From the NCBI RefSeq assembly GCF_014655595.1, contig NZ_BNBL01000001.1, forward strand, positions 124,001-188,000: a stretch of DNA of 64,000 bases, written 5' to 3'. The notes beneath the pieces were generated by a model. The model was not told the DNA's origin. It saw only the letters and a program-made list of their open reading frames with translations, and searched no databases. Both the position numbers and the translations under genes were made by a program. This document shows, piece by piece, positions 16,567 through 26,386 of this stretch (positions are counted from its first letter, which is position 1; every line of letters begins with the position of its first letter). The DNA comes from Streptomyces griseocarneus. GTDB taxonomy: Bacteria; Actinomycetota; Actinomycetes; Streptomycetales; Streptomycetaceae.

Positions 16567-18363
16567 ATGTCACATCACATACCGGAGGTGGTGATCTGGT
16601 GTCTGGCCATCGCGTTGACCGCCGTATCGGTCCTGCTCGCGCGCCAGCGGACGATCACCACCGGAGTGCGCAGACGCGTCGACCAGCTGGAGGACAGCCT
16701 CAAGGCGCGTGACGAGGAGCTGGCCCACCTGGTCGGCGTCCGGCTGCCGGCCGTATCCGACGCCGTCAGCCAGGACGTCCCGCTGCCCGGCCCGCTCGAC
16801 GACCGGCTCGCCGGCACCGCCTTCGCGCAGAACCTCCAGTCGGTGATGGACCTGTTCACCCAGGCCGTGGACAAGGCGCAGAGCCGGGCCGACCAGTCCG
16901 CCAAGGCCGCGCTCAAGGCGTCCATGCGCGCCCTGCAGGGCCTGGCCCACGAACAGCAGCTGGCCATCTCCGAGATGCAGGACCGGCACGACAACCCCGA
17001 TGTGCTGCGGGACCTGCTGGAGATCGACCACGCCAACTCCCAGTTCGGGCGCCGGGCCCAGGCCATCGCCGTGCTCTGCGGCTCCTGGCCCGGCCGGCAG
17101 CGCGTGGCGTCCCAGCTCACCGACGTCGTCCGGGGCGCCACCTCGCGCATCCGCGACTACCGCCGCGTCCGGGTGCACAGCCACGCGGACATCGCCGTCG
17201 TCAGCCGGGCCGTGGAGCCCGTGGTGCTCGCCGTCGCCGAGCTCCTGGACAACGCCGCCCGCCACTCCCAGCCCAACACCACCGTCGAGGTCAGCATCCA
17301 GCCCGTGCACAACGGTGCCTGCGTCGTCATCGACGACGCGGGCGTGGGCATGGACGAGCAGGAGATCCAGCAGGCCACGGCCATGCTGACGGGCCGGCGG
17401 GTGGTGGACGTCTCCCGGCTCGGCGACCCGCCGCAGTTCGGCCACCCCGTCATCGGGGTGCTCGCCGCGCGCTACGGCTTCAGCGTCTCGGTCGACACCC
17501 GCTCCCCGTTCGGGGGCGTGCGGGCCGTGCTGTTCCTGCCCAGCGCGCTGCTGACCCAGCTCGACATCGACGGCCCGGGCACCACGCCGCTCGCGGCGCG
17601 GGGCGGCCGCGGCCGCGACGCCTCCGACCGGCCGCGCAGGCCCTCGCGCCCGCGCGCCGCCGGCCGCCATGCCGAGCGTACGCACGCGCCCCAGGCTCCC
17701 CAAGCACCCCAGGCGCCCCACGTCCCCGAGCCGCCCGCCAGGCCGGCGGGCGCCCCCGCCCCCGCGGCGGCGGGGGACACGGGCCCGCGCTTCCCCGGCA
17801 CCGGTGAAGCGCCCGGCACCCCTGGAGCACCCGGCTTCCCGGACGCTCCCGTGGTCCCCGACTTCCCGCGCGTCCCCGAAGTCCCTGACTTCCCGCGCGT
17901 CCCCGAGGTCCTCGGCTTCCCGGACACCCCCGCGGCCTCCAGTCCCCCCGAGGCCCCCGGCGGCACCGACGCCCCGGGTGGCCCGCACGTCATCGGCTCC
18001 ACCGCCGGTGGCCTGCCCAAGCGCCGCCGCCGGCAGCCCGGCGGCGGGCAGCGCAGCAGGCCCCCGGCGCCCGCGCCCACCGAGATGCCCAAGGAACGCA
18101 CGGCGGAGGAGACCGCCCGGCGCATGGGCGCGTTCGCGCGCGGCACCCGTACCGGCCGCACCGGCAGTCACCAACTGCCGCCGCTGCCCCCGCCCGGAGA
18201 CGGCCCGCAGGGCCCGCCGCCGCCCGTGCCGCCCTCCGGCCACGGCCCCGGTCACGGCCCCGGCCCGCGGCAGGGTCCGCCCCCGCCGCCCGGCTCCGTC
18301 CCCCCGCCCGGCCGGCGCCCCGGCCATGCCCCCGTAGAAGACGAAGGGAACCCGTACGCGTGA
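16567..18363 (+). CDS. cvnA: CvnA, conservon histidine-kinase-like sensor
   Basis: 598 residues. One N-terminal transmembrane helix (about 5-25), a coiled coil (30-60), a helical middle, then a HATPase_c domain with N-box ELLDNAARHS (N229) and G1 box DDAGVG (256-261). No canonical DHp histidine motif is visible, typical of conservon sensors (nitrate/sulfonate-type, pseudokinase-like). The last 270 residues are Pro/Ala/Gly-rich and disordered, with repeats such as APQAPQAPQ and FPRVPEV. I chose the ATG at 16567; the frame runs further upstream but lacks family similarity. The stop overlaps cvnB. Conservons act like a bacterial G-protein-coupled complex at the membrane. Confidence 0.93.
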   Translation: MSHHIPEVVIWCLAIALTAVSVLLARQRTITTGVRRRVDQLEDSLKARDEELAHLVGVRLPAVSDAVSQDVPLPGPLDDRLAGTAFAQNLQSVMDLFTQAVDKAQSRADQSAKAALKASMRALQGLAHEQQLAISEMQDRHDNPDVLRDLLEIDHANSQFGRRAQAIAVLCGSWPGRQRVASQLTDVVRGATSRIRDYRRVRVHSHADIAVVSRAVEPVVLAVAELLDNAARHSQPNTTVEVSIQPVHNGACVVIDDAGVGMDEQEIQQATAMLTGRRVVDVSRLGDPPQFGHPVIGVLAARYGFSVSVDTRSPFGGVRAVLFLPSALLTQLDIDGPGTTPLAARGGRGRDASDRPRRPSRPRAAGRHAERTHAPQAPQAPQAPHVPEPPARPAGAPAPAAAGDTGPRFPGTGEAPGTPGAPGFPDAPVVPDFPRVPEVPDFPRVPEVLGFPDTPAASSPPEAPGGTDAPGGPHVIGSTAGGLPKRRRRQPGGGQRSRPPAPAPTEMPKERTAEETARRMGAFARGTRTGRTGSHQLPPLPPPGDGPQGPPPPVPPSGHGPGHGPGPRQGPPPPPGSVPPPGRRPGHAPVEDEGNPYA

Positions 18364-18791
18364 ACGACCACATGACCAAAGAGCTGGGCTGGATGCTCGA
18401 CGAGGTCGTCAAGATGCCGGAGGCCCGGCACGCCATCCTGCTCTCGGCCGACGGCATGCTGCGGGCCCACTCGCAGGGCATCCACCGCGACGAGGCCGAG
18501 CGCCAGGCGGCCGCCCTGTCCGGACTGCAGTCCATCAGCCGCTCCACCTCCGACTTCTGCACCCACCCCCAGCACCAGGACACCCCCTGGCGGCAGACGC
18601 TCGTGGAGTTCGCGCACGGCTACGTCTTCCTCATCGCGGCCGGCCCCGGCGCCTACCTCGCCGTCTCCGCGGGCGAGAACGTCGACATGGAGGCCGTCAC
18701 CTACCGCATGCAGAAGACGGTCGACCGGCTCGGCAAGGAACTGACCAGCCCGCCGAGGCAGGACGGCTGGCAGGGCACGGGCCCGGCATGA
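18360..18791 (+). CDS. cvnB: CvnB, roadblock/LC7 protein of the conservon
   Basis: 143 residues, a roadblock/LC7 fold: LGWMLDEVVKMPEARHAILL opening helix-strand, then LSADGMLRAHSQG and the C-terminal VTYRMQKTVDRLGKEL helix. In conservons this protein partners the CvnD GTPase, much as MglB partners MglA. The GTG start overlaps the cvnA stop by four bases, and its own stop overlaps cvnC by four bases, so stoichiometric co-translation is expected. Confidence 0.95.
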   Translation: MNDHMTKELGWMLDEVVKMPEARHAILLSADGMLRAHSQGIHRDEAERQAAALSGLQSISRSTSDFCTHPQHQDTPWRQTLVEFAHGYVFLIAAGPGAYLAVSAGENVDMEAVTYRMQKTVDRLGKELTSPPRQDGWQGTGPA

Positions 18792-19150
18792 CCCCGCCGG
18801 CGCCCGGACGCGACAGAGGGCTGGTGCGCCCGTACGTCGTCACCGACGGCCGCTCCCACCCCACGCGCAACACCTTCGACCTGGTCACCCTGGTCATGGC
18901 GCACGACGACCGGCCGCTGGGCGGCCTCAGCCCGGAAAAGCGCGCCCTCATGGAACTCTGCCTGGGCGGCGCCCTGTCCGTGGCCGAGATCGCCGGCCAC
19001 CTGATGCTGCCCGTCAGCGTCACCAAGGTGCTGCTCGGCGACCTCGTCGACAGCGGCCACCTCTCCACCCGGGCCCCCATCCCCTCGGCACAGCTGCCCG
19101 AGGCCCAGATCCTGCAGGAGGTGCTGGATGGACTCCGCGCTCGCCTCTGA
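18788..19150 (+). CDS. cvnC: CvnC, DUF742 protein of the conservon
   Basis: 120 residues of the DUF742 family: RLVRPYVVTDGR-like opening (here GLVRPYVVTDGRSHP), a DLVTLV helix, and a C-terminal winged-helix-like part with CLGGALSVAEIAGHLMLPVSVTKVLLGDLV. DUF742 proteins are always next to conservon GTPases; some may contact DNA, but this is not shown here. It overlaps cvnB by four bases and cvnD by 23 bases. Confidence 0.95.
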   Translation: MTPPAPGRDRGLVRPYVVTDGRSHPTRNTFDLVTLVMAHDDRPLGGLSPEKRALMELCLGGALSVAEIAGHLMLPVSVTKVLLGDLVDSGHLSTRAPIPSAQLPEAQILQEVLDGLRARL

Positions 19151-19760
19151 CCACGGCGCGTACGGTGCCCACCCCGACGGCGGCGTCTACCTGCGGCGGA
19201 CCGTACGGACCGCCGCCAAGATCCTCATCGTCGGGCACTTCGCCGTCGGCAAGACCACCTTCGTCGGCTCGCTCTCGGAGATCCGGCCGCTGCGCACGGA
19301 GGAGACGATGACGCAGGCCGGCGCGCTCGTCGACGACCTCGCCGGCATCGAGGGCAAGACCACCACCACGGTCGCCATGGACTTCGGCCGGCTCACCCTC
19401 AGCGACAGCCTCGTCCTCTACCTGTTCGGCGCCCCCGGCCAGCAGCGCTTCACCCGGCTGTGGCAGGACATGACCCAGGGGGCGCTCGGCGCGCTCGTCC
19501 TCGCCGACACCCGGCGCCTCGAGCAGTCCTTCGACGTCATGGGCCTGCTGGAGGAGCACGGCCTGCCGTACGCGGTGGCCGTCAACCACTTCGACGGCGC
19601 CCCCTCGCACCCCGAGGAGGAGATCCGCGAGGCCCTCGACCTGCTCCCCGAGACCCCGCTGGTCACCTGCGACGCCCGCGACCGGATCTCCTCCACCCGC
19701 GCGCTGATCAGCCTCGTGGAGTACCTGCAGACCCGCACCGCCGCACAGGAGCACGTGTGA
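19128..19760 (+). CDS. cvnD: CvnD, small GTPase-like ATP/GTP-binding protein
   Basis: 210 residues with P-loop [10 protein letters not shown]3-like FGAPGQ, and NHFDGA in place of the NKxD base-recognition box, as in conservon GTPases. It is the switch of the conservon complex and works with CvnB. The N-terminal 25 residues vary. I chose the ATG at 19128, inside cvnC, because it keeps the GTPase fold complete with a natural lead-in. The stop overlaps the P450 start (GTGA). Confidence 0.95.
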   Translation: MDSALASDHGAYGAHPDGGVYLRRTVRTAAKILIVGHFAVGKTTFVGSLSEIRPLRTEETMTQAGALVDDLAGIEGKTTTTVAMDFGRLTLSDSLVLYLFGAPGQQRFTRLWQDMTQGALGALVLADTRRLEQSFDVMGLLEEHGLPYAVAVNHFDGAPSHPEEEIREALDLLPETPLVTCDARDRISSTRALISLVEYLQTRTAAQEHV

Positions 19761-21226
19761 CCCACCGCCCCGACGCCGGCCCCCCGCCGTCCGCCATGCC
19801 CTCGGCGGTCTGCCCGGCCCACCAGGGCCCCGGCACCCCGCTGTACGGGCCGGACTTCGCCGCCGACCCGCACGCCGTCTACGAGCGGCTGCGGGAGTAC
19901 GGGCCGGCCGCCCCCGTCGAACTGGCCCCCCGCGTGCGCGCCACGCTGGTCACCGACTACCGGGCCGCCCTCCACGTGCTCCGCACCCCGGAGGCGTTCG
20001 TCAAGGACGCCCGCCACTGGCGGGCCTTCACCGAGGGCCGCGTCGAGGCCGACAACCCCGTCGTACCGATGATGGCCTACCGGCCCAACTGCCTGTTCTC
20101 CGACGGCGACGACCACCGCCGCTACCGGCAGGCCGTCGACGACAGCCTCGCCCGCATCGACCCCAACGCCCTGCGCGGCTACGTCGAGCGCAGCGCCGAC
20201 AGCCTCATCGACCGCTTCACCGCGCTCGGCGAGGCCGACCTGCTCGGCTCGTACGCCAAGACCCTCCCGCTGCTGGTCTTCCAGCAGCTCTTCGGCTGCC
20301 CCACCGAGCTCGGCGACCGCCTCGTCGAGGGCTTCTCCGGCATCTTCGACGGCGTCGACGCCGAGCGCGCCGACGCGCTCATCACCAGCAGCCTCCAGGA
20401 ACTCATCGCCCTCAAGCGCGAACGCCCCGGCGCGGACATGACCTCCTGGCTGATGGCCCACCCGGTCCAGCTCAGCGACGAGGAGATGCTCCACCAGCTC
20501 GTCGTCCTCATCGGCGCCGGCACCGAGCCCCAGCAGAACCTCATCGCCAACGCGCTGCGGCTGCTGCTGTCCGACGACCGCTTCGCCGGCGACCTGGCCG
20601 GCGGCAGCATGCCCGTCGAGGACGCCCTCGACGAGGTCCTCTGGCTCGACCCGCCGATGGCCAACTACGCCGTCCACTACCCCACCGCCGACCTCGACCT
20701 CGGCGGGGTGCCGCTGCGCGCCGGCGAGCCCGTCGTGGTGAGCTTCGCCGCCGCCAACACCGACCCCGCCCTGCACTCCGACCGCCGCACCGGCAACCGC
20801 GCCCACCTCGCCTGGAGCGCGGGCCCCCACCACTGCCCCGCCAAGGACCCGGCCCGGCTCATCGCGGCCGTCGCCGTCGAGAAGCTCCTCGACCGGCTCC
20901 CCGACCTGGAGCTGGCGGTGCCCGCCGAGCGCCTGGTGTGGCGGCCGGGCCCCTTCCACCGCGCCCTGACCGCGCTTCCCGTGCGCTTCCCGCCCGTCCC
21001 CGTGCCCGTACCGGCGCCCCAGCCCCCGCACACCGGCGGGCCCCACCCCCGGCCGGCCGCACAGCCGCCGGCCACGACCCCTGGAGCCAGACGATGGAAC
21101 GCCCCACCTGCCCCGTCGCCATCGACCCCGCCGGCGCCGACATCCACGGCGAGGCCGCCCGCATCAGCGCCCGCGGCCCGGCGGTCCCCGTGGAGCTCCC
21201 TGGTGGCGTGGTGGCATGGGCGGTGA
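19757..21226 (+). CDS. cvnE: CvnE, CYP157-like cytochrome P450 without the ExxR motif
   Basis: 489 residues, with a P450 fold up to about residue 415. Heme ligand C360 sits in [11 protein letters not shown]. The K-helix motif is E293-V-L-W296: the Arg of ExxR is Trp. The I-helix reads GAGTEPQ, so the usual Thr is Pro. The CYP157 family is known to lack ExxR, and conservon P450s often belong to it, so this is likely its natural form. Oxygen activation may be unusual or the protein may have a structural or sensing role. The last 75 residues are Pro/Ala-rich and overlap the next gene by 133 bases. The GTG start overlaps the cvnD stop. Confidence 0.9.
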   Translation: MTHRPDAGPPPSAMPSAVCPAHQGPGTPLYGPDFAADPHAVYERLREYGPAAPVELAPRVRATLVTDYRAALHVLRTPEAFVKDARHWRAFTEGRVEADNPVVPMMAYRPNCLFSDGDDHRRYRQAVDDSLARIDPNALRGYVERSADSLIDRFTALGEADLLGSYAKTLPLLVFQQLFGCPTELGDRLVEGFSGIFDGVDAERADALITSSLQELIALKRERPGADMTSWLMAHPVQLSDEEMLHQLVVLIGAGTEPQQNLIANALRLLLSDDRFAGDLAGGSMPVEDALDEVLWLDPPMANYAVHYPTADLDLGGVPLRAGEPVVVSFAAANTDPALHSDRRTGNRAHLAWSAGPHHCPAKDPARLIAAVAVEKLLDRLPDLELAVPAERLVWRPGPFHRALTALPVRFPPVPVPVPAPQPPHTGGPHPRPAAQPPATTPGARRWNAPPAPSPSTPPAPTSTARPPASAPAARRSPWSSLVAWWHGR

Positions 21227-22329
21227 CCAGTCAGCCGCTGCTCAAGCGGCTGCTCACCGACCCCCGCGTCTCCAAGGACCCGCGCCGGCACTGGCCCGCC
21301 TGGATCAACGGCGAGATCTCCCCCGAGTGGCCGCTGTACACCTGGGTGTCGGTGACGAACATGTTCACCGCCTACGGAAGCGAGCACAAGCGGCTGCGCA
21401 CCCTCGTCGCCAAGGCCTTCACCGCCCGCCGCACCGCCGCGCTGCGCCCCCGGATCGAGGAGATGGCCACCGCCCTCCTCGACGGGCTCGCCGCCACCGC
21501 GCCCGGTGAGGTCGTCGACCTGCGCGAGGGCTACGCCTACCCCATCCCGATCCAGGTGATCTGCGAGCTGTTCGGCGTGGAGGACGAGGCCACCCGGGAG
21601 GGGCTGCGCCGCTGCGTCGACTCGATCTTCCACACCTCCGCCGACCCGGAGGAGGTCACCGCCACCTACACCGAGCTCTACGGCCTCCTCGGCGGCATCG
21701 TCGCCGCCAAGCGCGAGAAGCCCGGCGACGACATGACCAGCGTCCTGATCTCCGCCCGCGACGACGACGCCGAGACGCCGCTGAGCGAGCAGGAGCTCGT
21801 CGACACCCTGCTGCTGATGATCGGCGCCGGCCACGAGACCACCGTCAACCTCCTCGACAACGCCATCCACGCCCTGCTCACCCACCCCGAGCAGCTCGCC
21901 CTCGTCCGCGCGGGCAAGGCCGGCTGGCACGATGTGATCGAGGAGACACTGCGCCACCAGGCGCCCGTCGCCAGCCTCCCGCTGCGCTACGCCGCCGAGG
22001 ACATCGAGCTCGACGGCGGCGTGACCCTGCGCCGGGGCGACGCGATCCTCGCCGCCTACGCCGCGGCCGGCCGCGACCGGGAGCTGTACGGCGACGACGG
22101 GGCCCGCTTCGATGTGACACGTACCACCAAGGACCACCTCTCCTTCGGGCACGGCGTCCACTTCTGCCTGGGCGCCCCGCTGGCCCGGCTGGAGGCGGAG
22201 GTCGCCCTGCCCGCCCTCTTCGAGCGCTTCCCGGACATGGCCCTGGCCGTGGAACAGGAGGAGCTCGTCCAGGTGGACTCCTTCATCTCCAACGGCCACC
22301 GGGCGCTGCCGGTCCTGCTGCGGCCCTGA
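21094..22329 (+). CDS. CYP154-like cytochrome P450
   Basis: 411 residues with every P450 hallmark: I-helix GAGHETT, K-helix E284-T-L-R287, and heme loop [10 protein letters not shown] with C358. The RISARGP and PVELPGG opening and the conservon position fit the CYP154 family, whose members oxidise steroids, macrolides or aromatic substrates; the substrate here is unknown. The ATG at 21094 has ggag eight bases upstream and starts inside the tail of the CYP157-like gene in another frame. It closes the conservon operon. The redox partner is not encoded nearby. Confidence 0.93.
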   Translation: MERPTCPVAIDPAGADIHGEAARISARGPAVPVELPGGVVAWAVTSQPLLKRLLTDPRVSKDPRRHWPAWINGEISPEWPLYTWVSVTNMFTAYGSEHKRLRTLVAKAFTARRTAALRPRIEEMATALLDGLAATAPGEVVDLREGYAYPIPIQVICELFGVEDEATREGLRRCVDSIFHTSADPEEVTATYTELYGLLGGIVAAKREKPGDDMTSVLISARDDDAETPLSEQELVDTLLLMIGAGHETTVNLLDNAIHALLTHPEQLALVRAGKAGWHDVIEETLRHQAPVASLPLRYAAEDIELDGGVTLRRGDAILAAYAAAGRDRELYGDDGARFDVTRTTKDHLSFGHGVHFCLGAPLARLEAEVALPALFERFPDMALAVEQEELVQVDSFISNGHRALPVLLRP

Positions 22330-22467
22330 CGCCGTCGGTCCTGCCGCGGTCCTGCCGCGGACCTGCCGTGGTCCTGACGCCGCCGCTGCCGGGGCTGCTG
22401 TCGCGGCCCTGATGCTGCCCCTGCCGGTCCTTCCACGGCGCTGACCTGCCGCTGTCGTCCGGCCCCT

Positions 22468-22500
22468 TTACCCCGTCCCGGCACCGGCCGGGGCGGGTAA
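22468..22500 (+). terminator. Imperfect terminator hairpin after the conservon
   Basis: ttaccccgtcccggc pairs with gccggggcgggtaa, with a one-base bulge, 140 bases after the P450 stop. The 22330-22460 stretch before it holds degenerate cggtcctgccg repeats and no gene. The remaining bases up to 22590 are the leader of the K+ transporter, with two ttaacg copies 14 bases apart. Confidence 0.55.
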
Positions 22501-22589
22501 GGGTTCGTCTTAACGCCCCTTTAACGGATTCCGGCGCCGTCGGGTAGCCGGGTGGGCGTCATCGATACGGAACCCTTACGATCCTCTGC

Positions 22590-24638
22590 GTGTCCAAATT
22601 GACCGACCTGCCGAAACGGATCCTCATCGGCCGGGCGTTGCACAGCAACAAGCTGGGGGAGACCCTTCTCTCCAAGCGCATCGCCCTTCCCGTCTTCGCG
22701 TCCGACCCCCTCTCCTCCGTCGCGTACGCGCCGGGCGAGGTGCTGCTCGTCCTGTCCGTGGCAGGCGTGTCCGCCTACAACTTCAGCCCGTGGATCGCGC
22801 TCGCGGTCGTCGTGCTGATGTTCACGGTCGTCGCCTCCTACCGCCAGAACGTCCACGCCTACCCCTCCGGCGGCGGTGACTACGAGGTCGCCAACGTCAA
22901 TCTGGGCCCGAAGGCCGGCCTCACCGTCGCCAGCGCCCTGCTCGTCGACTACGTCCTGACCGTCGCCGTCTCGATCTCCTCCGGCATCGAGAACCTCGGC
23001 TCCGCCGTCCCCTTCGTCATCGAGCACAAGACAATCTCGGCCGTCGCCGTGATCGTGCTGCTGACGCTGATGAACCTGCGCGGCGTCAAGGAGTCCGGCA
23101 AGCTCTTCGCGATCCCGACGTACGTCTTCGTCGGCGGCGTGTTCGTGATGATCGCCTGGGGCGCCTACCGCTCCTTCACGGGCGACACCATGAAGGCCCC
23201 CACCGCCGACTTCACCATCCACGCCGAGCACCAGGGCCTGGCCGGCTTCGCGCTGGTCTTCCTGCTGCTGCGGGCCTTCTCCTCCGGCTGTGCCGCCCTG
23301 ACGGGCGTCGAGGCGATCAGCAACGGCGTCCCCGCCTTCCGCAAGCCGAAGTCGAAGAACGCCGCCACGACCCTGGCCCTGATGGGCGGCCTGGCCGTCA
23401 CCATGTTCTGCGGCATCATCGCGCTGGCCATGGCCACCGACGTGCGGATGGCCGAGAACCCCGCCACCGACCTGCTCAAGAACGGCACGCCGGTCGGCGA
23501 GGACTACACCCAGAACCCGGTCATCTCGCAGGTGGCCGAGGCGGTCTTCGGCAACGGCTCGTTCCTCTTCATCGTGCTCGCCGCCGCCACCGCCCTCGTG
23601 CTGTTCCTGGCGGCCAACACCGCCTACAACGGCTTCCCGCTGCTCGGCTCGATCCTGGCCCAGGACCGCTACCTGCCGCGCCAGCTGCACACCCGCGGCG
23701 ACCGGCTCGCGTTCTCCAACGGCATCGTCCTGCTCGCCGCGGCCGCCGCGATACTGGTCTACATCTACGGCGCGGACTCCACGAAGCTGATCCAGCTCTA
23801 CATCGTCGGCGTCTTCGTCTCCTTCACCCTCAGCCAGACCGGCATGGTGCGGCACTGGAACCGCCTGCTGGCCGGCGAGACCGACCCGGCCAAGCGCCGC
23901 CACATGATCCGCTCCCGGGCGATCAACGCCTTCGGCGCCTTCTTCACCGGGCTGGTGCTCGTGGTCGTGCTGATCACGAAGTTCACCCACGGCGCCTGGG
24001 TGGCCCTGCTCGGCATGGTGATCTTCTACGCCACCATGACCGCCATCCGGAAGCACTACGACCGGGTCGCCGAGGAGATCGCCGCCGGCGACGAGCCCAG
24101 CGACGAGACCGTCCGCCCCTCCCGGGTGCACGCCATCGTCCTGGTCTCCAAGATCCACAAGCCCACGCTGCGGGCCCTGGCCTACTCCAAGCTGATGCGC
24201 TCCGACACCCTCGAGGCCCTGACCATCAGCGTCGACGCGGACGAGACCAAGGCCCTGCGCGAGGAGTGGACGCGGCGCGGCATCGACGTACCGCTGAAGG
24301 TCCTCGACTCGCCCTACCGCGAGATCACCCGGCCGGTCATCGACTACGTCAAGCGCCTCCGCAAGGAGAGCCCGCGCGACGTGATCAGCGTCTACATCCC
24401 CGAGTACGTCGTCGGCCACTGGTACGAGCACCTGCTGCACAACCAGAGCGCGCTGCGGCTCAAGGGCCGCCTGCTCTTCACGCCCGGCGTGATGGTCACC
24501 TCAGTGCCCTGGCAGCTGGACTCCTCCGAGGCCGCCAAGCAGCGCGCCCGCAAGCGCGCCGAGTGGAACGCCCCGGGTTCGGTGCGGCGCGGCCCGGTGA
24601 CCGAGCCGAAGAAGGAGAAGGCGGCGACGAAGAAGTAG
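22590..24638 (+). CDS. KimA/APC-type potassium transporter
   Basis: 682 residues. An APC-superfamily core of about 12 transmembrane helices (residues 30-500) begins with the DPLSSVAYAPGE signature of the KimA/YdaO group, then a long cytosolic domain (about 500-660) and a Lys-rich tail. KimA of Bacillus is a proton-coupled, high-affinity K+ importer controlled by c-di-AMP. The soluble domain here (DVISVYIPEYVVGHWYEHLL) matches that group. In Streptomyces it neighbours TrkA genes, which supports K+ as substrate. The start is GTG at 22590. A c-di-AMP riboswitch was looked for upstream and not recognised. Confidence 0.85.
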   Translation: MSKLTDLPKRILIGRALHSNKLGETLLSKRIALPVFASDPLSSVAYAPGEVLLVLSVAGVSAYNFSPWIALAVVVLMFTVVASYRQNVHAYPSGGGDYEVANVNLGPKAGLTVASALLVDYVLTVAVSISSGIENLGSAVPFVIEHKTISAVAVIVLLTLMNLRGVKESGKLFAIPTYVFVGGVFVMIAWGAYRSFTGDTMKAPTADFTIHAEHQGLAGFALVFLLLRAFSSGCAALTGVEAISNGVPAFRKPKSKNAATTLALMGGLAVTMFCGIIALAMATDVRMAENPATDLLKNGTPVGEDYTQNPVISQVAEAVFGNGSFLFIVLAAATALVLFLAANTAYNGFPLLGSILAQDRYLPRQLHTRGDRLAFSNGIVLLAAAAAILVYIYGADSTKLIQLYIVGVFVSFTLSQTGMVRHWNRLLAGETDPAKRRHMIRSRAINAFGAFFTGLVLVVVLITKFTHGAWVALLGMVIFYATMTAIRKHYDRVAEEIAAGDEPSDETVRPSRVHAIVLVSKIHKPTLRALAYSKLMRSDTLEALTISVDADETKALREEWTRRGIDVPLKVLDSPYREITRPVIDYVKRLRKESPRDVISVYIPEYVVGHWYEHLLHNQSALRLKGRLLFTPGVMVTSVPWQLDSSEAAKQRARKRAEWNAPGSVRRGPVTEPKKEKAATKK

Positions 24639-24660
24639 CGCCGTCGCCGGTGGGTCATCG

Positions 24661-24709
24661 ACGGGGTGAGGTGGGACGTAGACTGGACGGCTGTCCCGCC
24701 TCACCCCGT
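24661..24709 (+). terminator. Long hairpin between the K+ transporter and the methyltransferase
   Basis: 24661-24677 (acggggtgaggtgggac) pairs with 24693-24709 over 17 positions with one G-U pair, and a 15-base loop. It starts 22 bases after the transporter stop and ends 24 bases before the next ATG. It can act as a terminator or as a structured leader for the methyltransferase gene. Confidence 0.6.
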
Positions 24710-24733
24710 TTGACGTATCTGGAGCCGACCCGC

Positions 24734-26062
24734 ATGCACAAGGAATCGCAGGACTCGCTGGTCGGTCACGAGTACGAGGTCGAGGTCGGCCCGGTCGCCC
24801 ACGGCGGTCACTGCGTCGCCCGCACCGAGTCCGGCCGGGTCCTCTTCGTCCGCCACGCCCTCCCCGGCGAGCGGGTGATCGCCCGGATCACCGAGGGCGA
24901 GTCGACCTCCCGCTTCCTGCGAGCGGACGCCGTGGAGATCCTCTCGGCCTCCAAGGACCGCGTCGAGGCGCCCTGCCCCTTCTCCGGCCCCGGCAAGTGC
25001 GGCGGCTGCGACTGGCAGCACGCCAAGCCCGGCGCCCAGCGCCGCTTCAAGGGCGAGGTCATCGCCGAACAGCTCCAGCGCCTCGCGGGCCTCACGCCCG
25101 AGGACGCGGGCTGGGACGGCACCGTGATGCCGGCCGAGGGCGACAAGCTCCCGGCGGGCGAGGTCCCCGCATGGCGCACCCGCGTGCAGTACGCCGTGGA
25201 CGCCGAGGGCCACGCGGGCCTGCGCAAGCACCGCTCGCACGACGTCCAGGTCATCGACCACTGCATGATCGCCGCGCCGGGCGTGAGCGAGCTCGGCATC
25301 GAGAAGCGCGAGTGGCCGCAGATCGCCACGGTCGAGGCCATCGCGGCGAGCGGCTCCGCCGACCGCCAGGTGATCCTCACCCCGAAGCCGGGCGGCCGCC
25401 TGCCGATCGTGGAGCTGGACAAGCCGGTGTCGGTCATGCGCATCGGCGAGAAGGACAACCGCGTCCACCGCGTCCACGGCCGCCCCTTCGTCCGCGAGCG
25501 CGCCGACGAGCGCACCTACCGCGTCGGCGAGGGCGGCTTCTGGCAGGTCCACCCCCAGGCCGCCGACACCCTCGTCAAGGCCGTCATGCAGGGCCTGATG
25601 CCGCGCAAGGGCGACATGGCCCTCGACCTCTACTGCGGCGTGGGCCTCTTCGCCGGCTCCCTCGGCGAGCGCATCGGCGAGAAGGGCGCGGTCCTGGGCA
25701 TCGAGTCCGGCAAGCGCGCGGTCGAGGACGCCCGCCACAACCTCCAGGACCTCGACCGCGTGCGCATCGAGCACGGCAAGGTCGAGGACGTCCTCCCCCG
25801 CACCGGCATCAACAGCGCCGACATCATCGTCCTCGACCCCCCGCGCGCCGGCGCCGGCAAGAAGACCGTCCGCCACCTCGCCTCCCTCGGCGCCCGCCGC
25901 ATCGCCTACGTCGCCTGCGACCCGGCAGCCCTGGCCCGCGACCTGGCCTACTTCGCCGAAGAGGGCTACAAGCCGGTGAAGCTCCGGGCGTTCGACTTGT
26001 TCCCGATGACGCACCATGTGGAGTGCGTGGCGATTCTTAAGCCGGTGGGCAAGGACGCCTGA
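24734..26062 (+). CDS. rumA: RumA/TrmA-type RNA (uracil-5-)-methyltransferase
   Basis: 442 residues. An N-terminal TRAM/OB domain (10-70), a four-cysteine cluster C81, C89, C92, C177 for [4Fe-4S], and a Rossmann methyltransferase domain with SAM motif LDLYCGVGLF. The nucleophile is C395 in VACDPAAL. The family methylates U in 23S rRNA or tRNA; which one cannot be settled here. The ATG at 24734 follows an AC-rich leader. The final 16 codons (VECVAILKPVGKDA end) are duplicated at 27639, so a recombination event replaced its natural 3' end. Confidence 0.93.
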   Translation: MHKESQDSLVGHEYEVEVGPVAHGGHCVARTESGRVLFVRHALPGERVIARITEGESTSRFLRADAVEILSASKDRVEAPCPFSGPGKCGGCDWQHAKPGAQRRFKGEVIAEQLQRLAGLTPEDAGWDGTVMPAEGDKLPAGEVPAWRTRVQYAVDAEGHAGLRKHRSHDVQVIDHCMIAAPGVSELGIEKREWPQIATVEAIAASGSADRQVILTPKPGGRLPIVELDKPVSVMRIGEKDNRVHRVHGRPFVRERADERTYRVGEGGFWQVHPQAADTLVKAVMQGLMPRKGDMALDLYCGVGLFAGSLGERIGEKGAVLGIESGKRAVEDARHNLQDLDRVRIEHGKVEDVLPRTGINSADIIVLDPPRAGAGKKTVRHLASLGARRIAYVACDPAALARDLAYFAEEGYKPVKLRAFDLFPMTHHVECVAILKPVGKDA

Positions 26063-26075
26063 ATGGCGCTCATTT
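26014..26075. repeat. Proximal copy of a duplicated methyltransferase 3' end
   Basis: ccatgtggagtgcgtggcga opens a stretch of about 57 bases that recurs at 27639 with about five mismatches, running past the stop codon (tgaatggcgctc against tgagtggcgctc). Two flanking copies of a gene's 3' end are the footprint left by integrative elements that target coding genes and restore them. Confidence 0.75.
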
Positions 26076-26386
26076 GACGCTGGTCCTGATGGGACGTCAG
26101 CGTCTTCGCCGGCGCCTCCACGGCGTCGACGAGGCACCGGCAGACGGTGGTGAACCTGGTCGCCAGGGGGTGCCCCCGCTCCCGGTGCCGGGCGGCCAGC
26201 CGTTCGGTGAGGATGCGAAGGATGGGGGCGGGACAGAATGCTGGATGAGTCCGTGGCCTGAGACCCTCCGCTCTCGGCCTCATTGGCTCAATCGGCGTTC
26301 TATCCAAGCCGACGGGTGCCGGGCCACCCTGTGAGAAGTGACTGCGAAGTCAACTGGCTGAGTGCGGCGGGCGCTTGGGGGAGCCG
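26076..26386. other. Gene-free 311-base stretch between the methyltransferase and the beta-family gene
   Basis: No frame here has convincing codon use. A minus-strand frame across it (about 26080-26307) contains APILRILTERLAARHRERG, which reads like a short protein remnant but has no recognisable family and shares its 3' half with the methyltransferase end. GC falls towards the beta-family gene. Confidence 0.4.

Noticed and set aside
22330-22589. Possible c-di-AMP (ydaO-type) riboswitch before the KimA-like gene
   Set aside because: I could not find the conserved cores; only degenerate repeats and one hairpin are visible.
22521-24440. Minus-strand open frame opposite the K+ transporter
   Set aside because: No recognisable fold; the plus strand is a clear APC transporter.
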